From Candidatus Bipolaricaulota bacterium (GTDB lineage: Bacteria; Bipolaricaulota; Bipolaricaulia; Bipolaricaulales; Bipolaricaulaceae), in NCBI GenBank assembly GCA_025060555.1, contig JANXBC010000004.1, forward strand, positions 1 through 30,762: 30,762 nucleotides of DNA. Reading direction: 5' to 3'. The notes beneath the pieces were generated by a model, which ran no database searches, was not told the DNA's origin, and worked only from the letters and a program-made list of their open reading frames with translations. Shown here piece by piece: positions 1-6,203 of this stretch. Made by a program: the position numbers and the translations under genes. The stretch's first letter is position 1. Every line of letters starts with the position of its first letter.

Positions 1-732
1 TGTTCCGGCAACATTATAAATGCGCCATCTGAGTCGAGCAGGATCGGCTTCCATGAGCTTGACCGTTGCTTTTATGCAGTCGGGCATATACATCATGGGA
101 AGGACTGTATCGGGGCGAACAAAACAGGTGTAAGGTTCACCCCGCACAGCTGCGTAAAAGATCTCCACGGCGTAATCCGTGGTTCCGCCGCCGGGAGCCG
201 TTTCGCTAGAGATGATGCCGGGAAAACGCAGGCCTCGCACGTCTAGCCCATAACGCCGGTGGTAATACTCGCAAAGAAGCTCCCCCGCTACCTTGGTGAT
301 CCCATACATGGTGGTGGGGGAGAGGATCGTGTCCTGAGGCGTCTTCTCTTTTGGCGTCTTCGGCCCAAACACCGCGATGGAGCTTGGCCAAAAAACCTGC
401 TGAACCTTATGAATCCGAGCTACCTCCAGCACGTTATACAGGCCTTCCATGTTCACGCGCCAGGCAAGATCAGGGTTTTGTTCCCCACTTGCAGAGAGTA
501 TGGCTGCCAAATGATAAATGTGCGTGATCCTGTGCTCTTCCACCACACGTTCCAGCTCATGGCGCGCAGTGACGTCGAGGCTGATGAACGGGCCGGAGGC
601 CGCAAGCTTGGCCGGCGGAGTCCTTCTGTGCCCCGCTGCAATCACGTTCTCTCTCCCGTATCTTTCGCGCAACACCAAAGTGAGTTCAGAACCGATTTGC
701 CCAGTCGCTCCCGTCACGAGAATTTTTGTCAT
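1..732 (-). CDS. tdh: L-threonine 3-dehydrogenase, NAD-dependent epimerase/SDR type (3' end beyond window)
   Basis: Predicted to oxidise L-threonine to 2-amino-3-ketobutyrate with NAD+, the substrate of the divergent neighbour kbl. The protein begins MTKILVTGATGQIGSEL, a Rossmann GxxGxxG nucleotide-binding motif at residues 8-14. Further on come HLAA, the SSIAVFGP strand and the catalytic YGITK (YxxxK) of extended short-chain dehydrogenases, followed by a conserved RFPGIIS segment. This matches the epimerase-like bacterial threonine dehydrogenases and not the zinc alcohol dehydrogenase type. The 244 codons present run off the left edge; the family is about 310-320 residues, so roughly a quarter is missing. 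The start at 732 follows AAAGGAGGG. Identity as Tdh, and not a generic sugar epimerase, rests on the pairing with kbl. Confidence 0.9.
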   Translation of the reverse strand, partial: MTKILVTGATGQIGSELTLVLRERYGRENVIAAGHRRTPPAKLAASGPFISLDVTARHELERVVEEHRITHIYHLAAILSASGEQNPDLAWRVNMEGLYNVLEVARIHKVQQVFWPSSIAVFGPKTPKEKTPQDTILSPTTMYGITKVAGELLCEYYHRRYGLDVRGLRFPGIISSETAPGGGTTDYAVEIFYAAVRGEPYTCFVRPDTVLPMMYMPDCIKATVKLMEADPARLRWRIYNVAGT

Positions 733-750
733 ATCCCTCCTTTATTTAAC

Positions 751-779
751 ATTTTATCTTGCGTTTTTCCCGTAAGCAA
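751..779 (-). promoter_or_regulatory. Promoter for tdh
   Basis: Minus-strand -35 TTGCTT (774-779), 17-nt spacer and -10 TAAAAT (751-756). The expected start site near 744 gives a leader of about 12 nt that carries AAAGGAGGG (735-740 holds GGAGGG). Confidence 0.65.
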
Positions 780-789
780 ACGAAAAAAG

Positions 790-818
790 TTGCTCAACTC
801 GGCCCCATTGGGTAACCT
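790..818 (+). promoter_or_regulatory. Promoter for kbl
   Basis: Plus-strand -35 TTGCTC (790-795), 17-nt spacer and -10 TAACCT (813-818). It sits back to back with the tdh promoter; the predicted leader of about 13 nt contains little except the GAGGAGGAG ribosome-binding site before the ATG at 838. Confidence 0.5.
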
Positions 819-837
819 TTTGTGTAGAGGAGGAGAA

Positions 838-2013
838 ATGGGCAAATATGATTTCATTTTGGCGGAGCTCGAGTCCCTCAGGGCGCAAGGGATGTATAAC
901 ATCCTCCGCACTATTGAGGGGCCCGTAGGGGCCTGGACCGTGGTCGATGGCAAGCGCGTCCTAAACATGTGCTCCAACAACTACTTGGGGTTTGCCAATG
1001 ATCCAGAGCTTAAAGCCGCAGCCATCCGCGCCATCGAGGAGTACGGGGTTGGGCCCGCTGCCGTGCGCTCTATTGCCGGTACCATGTCCCTCCACCGCGA
1101 ATTAGAACGGAGGCTTGCGGAATTCAAGGGTTGTGAGGATGCCGTTACTTTTCAGTCCGGGTTCTGCGCAAACCTCGCGACTATACCCCTCATCGCTGGT
1201 CCAGGAGCGGTCATCTTCACCGATGAGTTGAACCACGCCTCCATCATCGATGGCTGTCGTCTCACCAAAGCCGAACGTGTGATCTATCCTCACCGCGATG
1301 TGAGCGCGCTGGCCAAAGCCCTCGAGGAGAAGAAGAGCGCGCCGGTGAAGCTCATCGTCACCGACGGCGTTTTCTCTATGGATGGGGATCTCGCTCCTCT
1401 GCCAGAGATCGTGGAGATTGCCGAAAAGTATGAGGCCCTCGTGATGGTGGATGACGCCCACGGGGAAGGGGTTTTGGGTTCGCATGGGCGCGGCATCGTC
1501 GATCATTTTGGGTTACATGGGCGTGTGGATATCGAAGTGGGCACCCTTTCCAAAGCCTTTGGCGTGATGGGTGGCTATGTGGCGGGGAAGAAGGAGATCG
1601 TGGAGTACTTGCGGCAGCGTGGCCGGCCTTTCCTTTTCTCCAGCGCCGCTACCCCCGCCGATGTGGCCGCTTGCATTGCCGCTGTGAATGTCCTCGCGCG
1701 TTCGGAAGACCGGGTCAAAAAGCTCTGGGAGAACACCCATTACTTCAAAACGAAAATGCGCGAGCTTGGCTTTGACATCGGCCAGTCCCAGACCCCCATC
1801 ACCCCGGTCATGCTCGGCGAGGCCCAAACCGCGTGGGATTTCTCCAAGATGCTTTTCGAGCAGGGCGTATTCGCCCAGGCCATCACTTATCCCACCGTGC
1901 CCAAGGGCAAGGCGCGCATCCGCGTCATGGTCTCCGCCATCCATACCAAAGATGACCTGGATTTCGCTTTGAGCGCGTTCGCCAGGGTGGGACGAAAGTT
2001 AGGGGTTATTTAA
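838..2013 (+). CDS. kbl: 2-amino-3-ketobutyrate CoA ligase (glycine C-acetyltransferase)
   Basis: A PLP enzyme of the alpha-oxoamine synthase family, 391 aa (family about 395-400). It cleaves 2-amino-3-ketobutyrate with CoA to glycine and acetyl-CoA. Visible motifs are CSNNYLGFANDP, TDELNHASIIDG, the PLP-contacting VDDAHGEGVLG and the Schiff-base lysine in GTLSKAFG (K239). The start at 838 is set by GAGGAGGAG immediately upstream; the frame stays open far upstream, but that stretch is antisense to tdh and not homologous. It is divergent from tdh, so the two steps of threonine degradation share one intergenic region. Other members of the family (BioF, HemA) are less likely given the tdh neighbour. 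The stop overlaps that of the convergent HD gene. Confidence 0.96.
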   Translation: MGKYDFILAELESLRAQGMYNILRTIEGPVGAWTVVDGKRVLNMCSNNYLGFANDPELKAAAIRAIEEYGVGPAAVRSIAGTMSLHRELERRLAEFKGCEDAVTFQSGFCANLATIPLIAGPGAVIFTDELNHASIIDGCRLTKAERVIYPHRDVSALAKALEEKKSAPVKLIVTDGVFSMDGDLAPLPEIVEIAEKYEALVMVDDAHGEGVLGSHGRGIVDHFGLHGRVDIEVGTLSKAFGVMGGYVAGKKEIVEYLRQRGRPFLFSSAATPADVAACIAAVNVLARSEDRVKKLWENTHYFKTKMRELGFDIGQSQTPITPVMLGEAQTAWDFSKMLFEQGVFAQAITYPTVPKGKARIRVMVSAIHTKDDLDFALSAFARVGRKLGVI

Positions 2014-2555
2014 AGCGCGAGCTCAGAGGCGATCCCCTTCATCGCTGAGAGCACGAGGTCCATGAAAGCGAGGAGGTCTAAACCAAGTTTTTGGCAAAGG
2101 GCGATGTCTTCTCGTGAGGCGGAGCGAGCAAAGCTTTTCTCTTTGTAGCGGTTGAGGACGTTTTGCGCGGTCAGCCCTGCCAAGCGTTCGGGATGCACCA
2201 ACGCTGCGGCAACGATGAGGCCGGTGAGGGGGTCCACGGCCGTTAAACCTATTTCTATTGGGCGCTGCGGTTCTTTGTGGCCGGCGTGGGCCAAAATGGC
2301 CTCAAGGATCTCCTCATCAGCAAAACCTAACCCACGTAAGATTTCGACCGTACGTTTCCCGTGTATATCCGGCCGATCTTTCGTCTCTTCGTAGTCGAGA
2401 TCGTGAAGGAGGCCGGCGAGGGCCCAGCGCTCCGGATCAGCGTGAAGCACCCCGGCCAAAGCCCCCATCCCGGCCTCCACCGCTAACATGTGTTTCACCA
2501 AATTTCTGGTTTTCACTCTCTCCTTCACAAGCTTTAATGCTTCCTCTCTGCGCAT
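2010..2555 (-). CDS. HD-domain (HDIG-type) putative phosphohydrolase
   Basis: A 181-residue protein with one small HD domain. The His-Asp pair lies in LLHDLDYE near residue 50, a further metal-ligand His in DIHGKRT, and AHAGHKEP downstream; the layout resembles the HDIG subfamily of metal-dependent phosphohydrolases. Substrate cannot be assigned. The start MRREEALK at 2555 follows GAGGAGGG; the longer open frame beginning at 2591 lacks a comparable site. The gene overlaps the 3' end of nth by 22 nt, indicating translational coupling, and its stop overlaps the kbl stop from the opposite strand. Confidence 0.85.
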   Translation of the reverse strand: MRREEALKLVKERVKTRNLVKHMLAVEAGMGALAGVLHADPERWALAGLLHDLDYEETKDRPDIHGKRTVEILRGLGFADEEILEAILAHAGHKEPQRPIEIGLTAVDPLTGLIVAAALVHPERLAGLTAQNVLNRYKEKSFARSASREDIALCQKLGLDLLAFMDLVLSAMKGIASELAL

Positions 2556-3217
2556 TTTCCCTCCTCTTTCATCTTCTGCCCGGTCGAGCAAAGATCAGCA
2601 AGCGGGCAGTCTTTGCACCTAGGGTTGCGGGGCCGGCAAAACGTGCGCCCCAGCCTTATGAGGTTGAGGTGCAGGGCGTACTCGCGGCCGCTGGGCACAA
2701 TCGCACCCAAGGCGCGATGTGGATCGCCTTTCCCCTGCCAAAGCCCCACCCTCTTGGTCACCCTGCTTATGTGCGTATCCACCGGGAACCTTGGCTGGCC
2801 GAAAGCGAAAAGAAGCACGATATATGCGGTTTTCTTCCCCACGCCAGGCAGAGACAGAAGCCATTTCTCCGCCTCCTCTACGGGAAGATCCGCCAAGAAC
2901 GTGAGTTCTATCTCGGCCCGCTCTTCCTTTATACGCCGGAGTATGTCTTTGATTCTCTTGGCTCTTTGCTTATGAAGCCCTGCTGGGCGAATGGCCGCGG
3001 CAACCTCCGCAAGCGGCGCTTCCAGTACCTCTTGCCAAGAGGGGAAGCGCTGGCGGAGCATTGTATAGGCGAGATCACGGTTGCGGTCAGAGGTGTTCTG
3101 GGAAAGAATGGTTCGGATGAGGAGTTCAAGAGGTGCGATTCCCTTGGGTCTTTGGGGCTCTCCAAAGGTCGCACGGAGCCGGGCATCCACCGCGGCCATG
3201 CGCTCCTTGGGCTCCAT
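2534..3217 (-). CDS. nth: Endonuclease III (DNA glycosylase/AP lyase)
   Basis: Base-excision-repair glycosylase that removes oxidised pyrimidines and nicks by beta-elimination. In the 227-aa reading the helix-hairpin-helix LPGVGKKTAY carries the catalytic lysine (K129). VDTHISRV supplies the catalytic Asp (D147). The C-terminus has the complete [4Fe-4S] ligand set C-X6-C-X2-C-X5-C (CRPRNPRCKDCPLADLC). Length is close to the family's 210-220. The ATG at 3217 is preferred because a sigma70-like promoter ends 9 nt upstream, implying a leaderless message, and because the N-terminus then aligns with known Nth proteins. Other in-frame starts exist at 3199 (ATG) and 3289 (TTG). Divergent from the glycerate kinase gene with only 30 nt between them. 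Confidence 0.93.
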   Translation of the reverse strand: MEPKERMAAVDARLRATFGEPQRPKGIAPLELLIRTILSQNTSDRNRDLAYTMLRQRFPSWQEVLEAPLAEVAAAIRPAGLHKQRAKRIKDILRRIKEERAEIELTFLADLPVEEAEKWLLSLPGVGKKTAYIVLLFAFGQPRFPVDTHISRVTKRVGLWQGKGDPHRALGAIVPSGREYALHLNLIRLGRTFCRPRNPRCKDCPLADLCSTGQKMKEEGKCAERKH

Positions 3218-3226
3218 GGATGCCCA

Positions 3227-3255
3227 AGGATAGAAAGGAGGGTGACCGTGGACAA
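3227..3255 (-). promoter_or_regulatory. Candidate promoter for nth, overlapping the glycerate kinase start
   Basis: Minus-strand -35 TTGTCC (3250-3255), exactly 17 nt, -10 TATCCT (3227-3232). Only 9 nt separate the -10 from the ATG at 3217. The -35 covers the first codons of the opposite gene, so the two genes could interfere with one another. Confidence 0.5.
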
Positions 3256-4585
3256 GGAGCTTCGGGAGAAACTCCGTGCGCTCGGGCAAAAGGTGCTTTG
3301 CGAGGTTTCTCCCGAACGGTGTATCACCCGCTATCTACGTCGGGAGGGGACGGTGCTTTATGCTGGTCTATCCTCCTTCGATCTTGCCCGCTTTCGTCGC
3401 GTCCTCGTCGTAGGATTTGGCAAAGCCGCAAGCGGCATGGCGCAGGCTCTGGAAAAGATTTTGGGGGATTTCTTAGACGGGGGGATGGTGATCGTCGGCA
3501 GTTCTTCCTCTGCGGAAACGAAGCGTATTCGTGTGGTGAACGCCAGCCATCCCATACCCGACGAGCGAACCGTCTCCGCATCTCATGAGCTTTTGGAATT
3601 AGCCCGTACCGCCGGGCCTCAGGATTTCCTGATCGTCCTCATTTCCGGTGGTGGATCGGCCTTGTTTGAGATCCCTGCGCGCGGTCTCTCTCTAGAAGAC
3701 CTCCAATGTACCACTGATCTTTTGCTGCGCTGTGGAGCCACAATTAGGGAAATGAATGTTGTGCGCAAACACCTCTCCGCGGTGAAGGGCGGGCTATTGC
3801 TCCACCAAACCCAAGCTGGGGCAATCCTCGCCGTGATCCTCTCGGATATCCCTGGTGATGACGTGGGCACCGTCGCTTCCGGCCCTGTTAGTGCTGATCC
3901 GTCAACTTTTGCGGAAGCCCGGGCTATTCTTGAACGGTATGGCGCCTGGGATTTTCTTCCAGCAAGTATCCGGGCATACATCCACCGCGGCGAACACGGC
4001 CTGGTTCCGGAGACAGTGAAGCCAAGCGATCCTAGCCTTGCGAAGGTCGCTCACCTAGTTGTGGGTTCGGGGAAACTAGCGGCAGAGGTGGCCCAAGAGT
4101 TCGGCATCCAGATGGGTTTTCACACGCAAATCCTCACCACAACGATGCAAGGGGAAGCTCGGGAGATCGGTAAATTCTTGGGCTCAATAGCGGCAGAGGA
4201 AGTTCGTTTTGCCCGGCCTCTGCCAAGTCCGGCCTTGTTTATTCTTGCTGGGGAGACGACGGTGACTGTGCGTGGCGCCGGCAAAGGGGGACGCAATCAA
4301 GAATTGGCTTTGGCTTTTGCTTTGGCCGTGGAAGGGCTGGCGGGTGTGGCGCTGTTGGCTCTGGCAACAGATGGGCAGGATGGCTGTACGGACGCGGCCG
4401 GAGGGATAGTGGACGGAGGGACGGCTGGCCGCATCAAAGCGGCGGGAATCGATCCCCATCGGGCACTTTCGGCAAACGATTCCTACACAGCCCTTTCCGT
4501 CTCCGGTGACCTTCTCCTCCTTGGGCCAACCGGGACGAACGTGGCTGACCTCGTGCTGCTAGGGGTGGAAAGGAGGGGTGCGTGA
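3248..4585 (+). CDS. Glycerate 2-kinase, GckA/MOFRL family
   Basis: Phosphorylates D-glycerate, giving 2-phosphoglycerate in the characterised members of this family. The 445-aa protein has the N-terminal DUF4147-type half (VVGFGKAASGMAQALE near residue 55, ISGGGSALFEIPARG) and the C-terminal MOFRL half (LATDGQDGCTDAAGG, NDSYTAL). GTG 3248 is chosen because GGAGGG (3237-3242) lies 5 nt upstream of it; the in-frame GTG at 3242 abuts that site directly. The upstream open frame is antisense to nth. The last codons overlap the GTG of the PPC gene by 4 nt (GTGA). It may feed glycerate from serine/glycine metabolism into glycolysis, which would fit the nearby threonine-to-glycine pathway, but that link is inference. 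Confidence 0.9.
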   Translation: MDKELREKLRALGQKVLCEVSPERCITRYLRREGTVLYAGLSSFDLARFRRVLVVGFGKAASGMAQALEKILGDFLDGGMVIVGSSSSAETKRIRVVNASHPIPDERTVSASHELLELARTAGPQDFLIVLISGGGSALFEIPARGLSLEDLQCTTDLLLRCGATIREMNVVRKHLSAVKGGLLLHQTQAGAILAVILSDIPGDDVGTVASGPVSADPSTFAEARAILERYGAWDFLPASIRAYIHRGEHGLVPETVKPSDPSLAKVAHLVVGSGKLAAEVAQEFGIQMGFHTQILTTTMQGEAREIGKFLGSIAAEEVRFARPLPSPALFILAGETTVTVRGAGKGGRNQELALAFALAVEGLAGVALLALATDGQDGCTDAAGGIVDGGTAGRIKAAGIDPHRALSANDSYTALSVSGDLLLLGPTGTNVADLVLLGVERRGA

Positions 4586-5013
4586 TATTCGCAAAAGCGG
4601 GGGAGGTTCATGTGGTTCGTCTTCAGGACGGGGAAGAGCTTCCGCATGCCCTTTGCGGGGTGACCACCCCCGCCGCCGTGGTGTGCGGGGTGGGGATGCT
4701 CCGGGAGGTGCGGCTGGGATATTGGGAGGCCGGGCAATACTTGGAAGCGAGGATCGGCGAGCCGGTGGAGCTTCTCTCGCTGCAGGGGAACGTGGGAGAA
4801 GGTCCGGAAGGGCCAGTAGTGCATCTGCATGTGGTTTTGGGAAAGAAAGGTGGGGAGGCACGGGGTGGGCATCTCCTTGGGGCCGTGGTGCACAACACCG
4901 CGGAGGTTGTGGTCCTTGGCCTTCCCGGAATTAAACTCGTGCGGCGACCGGAGCCCACGGGGCTTTTGGGGCTCTACCCCGAGGGGGTTGATAGCGGGGA
5001 AGGAAGAGGCTAA
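4582..5013 (+). CDS. PPC/DUF296-domain protein
   Basis: A 143-aa protein consisting of one PPC domain. The signature HLHVVLGKKGGEARGGHLLGAVV, seen at about residues 78-100, gives the conserved His pair and the GGHL motif that bind metal in stand-alone bacterial members; C-terminal NTAEVVVLGLPG follows. In plants this domain is attached to AT-hooks; bacterial stand-alone proteins are usually called DNA-binding on that basis, with little direct evidence. The GTG start overlaps the glycerate kinase stop by 4 nt, so the two are co-translated. The last codons carry the promoter of the tRNA cluster. Confidence 0.85.
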   Translation: MIFAKAGEVHVVRLQDGEELPHALCGVTTPAAVVCGVGMLREVRLGYWEAGQYLEARIGEPVELLSLQGNVGEGPEGPVVHLHVVLGKKGGEARGGHLLGAVVHNTAEVVVLGLPGIKLVRRPEPTGLLGLYPEGVDSGEGRG

Positions 5014-5016
5014 AAA
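4988..5016 (+). promoter_or_regulatory. Promoter for the tRNA cluster, inside the PPC coding region
   Basis: -35 TTGATA (4988-4993), 17-nt spacer, -10 TAAAAA (5011-5016; it includes the PPC stop codon). The predicted start site near 5023 falls next to the mature 5' end of tRNA-Leu at 5024. Confidence 0.55.
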
Positions 5017-5023
5017 GAAGAGG

Positions 5024-5109
5024 GCGAAGGTGGCGGAACAGGCAGACGCGCTGGCCTTAGGAGCCAGTGCCGATGAGGCGTGCGGGTTCGAGTCCCGCCC
5101 TTCGCACCA
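5024..5109 (+). tRNA. tRNA-Leu(TAG)
   Basis: Acceptor GCGAAGG/CCTTCGC, anticodon stem CTGGC/GCCAG with loop CTTAGGA (anticodon TAG, 5058-5060), a long type II variable arm, T-arm GCGGGTTCGAGTCCCGC and encoded CCA (5107-5109). Confidence 0.96.
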
Positions 5110-5122
5110 CTTAGGTGATCTT

Positions 5123-5143
5123 ACGGGCAGCGGCCCGTATAAT
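5123..5143 (+). promoter_or_regulatory. Hairpin and TATAAT box between tRNA-Leu and tRNA-Gly
   Basis: A 6-bp perfect hairpin (ACGGGC 5123-5128, loop AGCG, GCCCGT 5133-5138) runs into a perfect TATAAT (5138-5143), placed 11 nt before tRNA-Gly. No good -35 is visible at 16-18 nt (GTGATC at 5115-5120). It may be a second promoter or a processing element. Confidence 0.4.
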
Positions 5144-5154
5144 CCGAGGGCGAA

Positions 5155-5230
5155 GCGGGAATAGCTCAGCTGGTAGAGCGCCACCTTGCCGAGGTGGAGG
5201 TCGCGGGTTCGAATCCCGTTTCCCGCTCCA
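5155..5230 (+). tRNA. tRNA-Gly(GCC)
   Basis: Acceptor GCGGGAA/TTCCCGC, anticodon stem CCACC/GGTGG with loop TTGCCGA (anticodon GCC, 5188-5190), T-arm with GTTCGAATC, encoded CCA (5228-5230); 76 nt. Confidence 0.97.
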
Positions 5231-5237
5231 AAGTTTT

Positions 5238-5326
5238 GCCGGGGTGGCGGAATCCGGTAGACGCAGGGGACTTAAAATCCCTTGAGCAAACCCTTGCTCG
5301 TGCGGGTTCGAGTCCCGCCCCCGGCA
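5238..5326 (+). tRNA. tRNA-Leu(TAA)
   Basis: Acceptor GCCGGGG/CCCCGGC, anticodon loop CTTAAAA (anticodon TAA, 5273-5275) on a GGGGA/TCCCT stem, long variable arm and T-arm GCGGGTTCGAGTCCCGC. CCA is not encoded: after the discriminator A5326 only two bases precede the next tRNA. Confidence 0.94.
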
Positions 5327-5328
5327 CA

Positions 5329-5405
5329 AGCGGGGTGGAGCAGTCCGGAAGCTCGCCGGGCTCATAACCCGGAGGTCGTGGGTTCGAATCCCACCCCCGC
5401 AACCA
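5329..5405 (+). tRNA. Initiator tRNA-fMet(CAT)
   Basis: Anticodon CAT (5363-5365). Initiator hallmarks are visible: three consecutive G:C pairs closing the anticodon loop (GGG/CCC within CCGGG/CCCGG), A11:U24 in the D-stem, and an unpaired 1-72 position. The mismatch here is A1 against A72, not the usual bacterial C1-A72. The T-arm is GTGGG/CCCAC and CCA is encoded (5403-5405). Confidence 0.95.
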
Positions 5406-5479
5406 GGCGGAGTAGCTCAATTGGCGAGAGCGCGCGGCCCATAACCGCGAGGTTCAGGGTTCGATTCCCTGCTCCGCCA
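5406..5479 (+). tRNA. tRNA-Met(CAT), elongator (tRNA-Ile2 with lysidine not excluded)
   Basis: Acceptor GGCGGAG/CTCCGCC, anticodon stem CGCGG/CCGCG with loop CCCATAA (anticodon CAT, 5440-5442), T-arm CAGGG/CCCTG. It begins directly after the CCA of the initiator tRNA and does not encode CCA. Overall sequence looks like bacterial elongator tRNA-Met. A CAT anticodon could also be modified to lysidine for Ile AUA, which sequence alone does not settle. Confidence 0.85.
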
Positions 5480-5481
5480 AA

Positions 5482-5557
<76 letters not shown>

Positions 5558-5558
5558 A

Positions 5559-5592
5559 GAAAAAAGCGGGGCCGCACGGCCCCACCCTCCTT
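5559..5592 (-). terminator. Rho-independent terminator between grx and the tRNA cluster, probably bidirectional
   Basis: Stem GGGGCC (5568-5573), loop GCAC, stem GGCCCC (5578-5583). On the minus strand it is followed by GCTTTTTT, an ideal terminator for the glutaredoxin operon. On the plus strand the T-run follows only after a further 8 nt, so termination of the tRNA transcript is plausible but weaker. Confidence 0.8.
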
Positions 5593-5593
5593 T

Positions 5594-5842
5594 TTAGGCT
5601 AGCCCCAAAAGCTGGTCGATCCGCTCCCGATCAAAACCGACCACGATCTCCCCGTCGATCTCCACCACCGGAACCCCTGTCTGTCCAGACTTACGCACCA
5701 TCTCCATCGCCGCGTTGTAGTCCGCAGAGACATCGATCTCGGTGTAAGAGATACCCCGTGTCTGAAGGTACCGCTTGACCATCTGGCACCACGGACAGGT
5801 AGGGGTGGTGTACACGATCACCTCGTGCTCCTTTGGCATCAT
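5594..5842 (-). CDS. Glutaredoxin family protein
   Basis: An 82-residue thioredoxin-fold protein with the redox motif CPWC (residues 16-19), the cis-proline segment TGVPVVEIDG and C-terminal GFDRERIDQLL. This is the small NrdH/glutaredoxin-like class that shuttles electrons to disulfide targets; CPWC resembles neither classic CPYC nor NrdH CVQC exactly, so the reductant is unknown. The ATG overlaps the stop of the ArsR-type gene (ATGA), with GGAGGG upstream, so the pair is one transcription unit ending at the hairpin at 5568-5583. Confidence 0.92.
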   Translation of the reverse strand: MMPKEHEVIVYTTPTCPWCQMVKRYLQTRGISYTEIDVSADYNAAMEMVRKSGQTGVPVVEIDGEIVVGFDRERIDQLLGLA

Positions 5843-6129
5843 TTTCCCTCCTTCTTCAGTTCCGTGAGGACCTTTGGACGCAGGACCTTGGCCAACTCCG
5901 GGCTTATGCGCAGGCAGCGGCGCCGCCCCCTCTTTTCCCGCACAATTACCCCAGCTTCTTCAAGAACGCGTAGATGGTAAGAAAGAGCTGGAGTAGAGAG
6001 GCGGAGAGTGGTAGCGAGCTCTTGGCAATTCCTGCCGCCCCTAGCTAGGAGGTGAGCAACCACGGCCAAGCGCTCCGGGTTGCCTAATGCCGCAAAAACC
6101 TTAGCCCATCTTTCCACTGTCTCACGCAT
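5839..6129 (-). CDS. ArsR/SmtB-family winged-helix transcriptional regulator
   Basis: A 96-aa repressor-type protein. Start MRETVERWAKVFAALGNPERL leads into a winged helix with recognition region CQELATTLRLSTPALSYHLRVLEEAGVI, spanning about residues 35-62, and a basic wing (REKRGRRRCLRI). A single Cys (C35) sits in the position of many metal/thiol sensors, but the classic ELCVC metal site is absent, so a redox or reactive-sulfur signal is as likely as a metal. It is co-transcribed with glutaredoxin and divergent from an osmC gene. The ATG at 6129 has no ribosome-binding site but lies 6 nt after a strong -10, implying a leaderless mRNA. Confidence 0.9.
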   Translation of the reverse strand: MRETVERWAKVFAALGNPERLAVVAHLLARGGRNCQELATTLRLSTPALSYHLRVLEEAGVIVREKRGRRRCLRISPELAKVLRPKVLTELKKEGK

Positions 6130-6135
6130 ACTTCG

Positions 6136-6164
6136 AGCATACTTAGTTTCCGCCACGGTGTCAA
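6136..6164 (-). promoter_or_regulatory. Promoter for arsR-grx
   Basis: Minus strand: consensus -35 TTGACA (6159-6164), 17-nt spacer, -10 TATGCT (6136-6141). The start codon at 6129 begins 6 nt after the -10, so transcription should start at or within a few nt of the ATG. Confidence 0.75.
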
Positions 6165-6186
6165 CTTTTCCAAAATTATGGAAGTT
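6163..6186. promoter_or_regulatory. Candidate ArsR operator (imperfect inverted repeat)
   Basis: Core near-palindrome CCAAAATTATGG (6170-6181) inside longer arms AACTT...AAGTT (6163-6167 and 6182-6186). It overlaps the -35 of the arsR promoter and lies just upstream of the osmC ribosome-binding site, where one bound dimer could control both directions. Confidence 0.45.
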
Positions 6187-6203
6187 TGGCAAAAGGAGGG
6201 AGC

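Noticed and set aside
259..837. Long N-terminal extension of kbl in the same open frame
   Set aside because: It is antisense to tdh, has no homology to the family and precedes a strong ribosome-binding site at 826-834.
2258..3247. Open plus-strand frame continuous with glycerate kinase
   Set aside because: It lies opposite the HD gene and endonuclease III, whose motifs are convincing; the frame is a by-product of high GC.
5020..5155. Ten-base repeat GAGGGCGAAG before tRNA-Leu(TAG) and tRNA-Gly
   Set aside because: Part of each copy is acceptor-stem sequence; two copies of ten bases may be chance.
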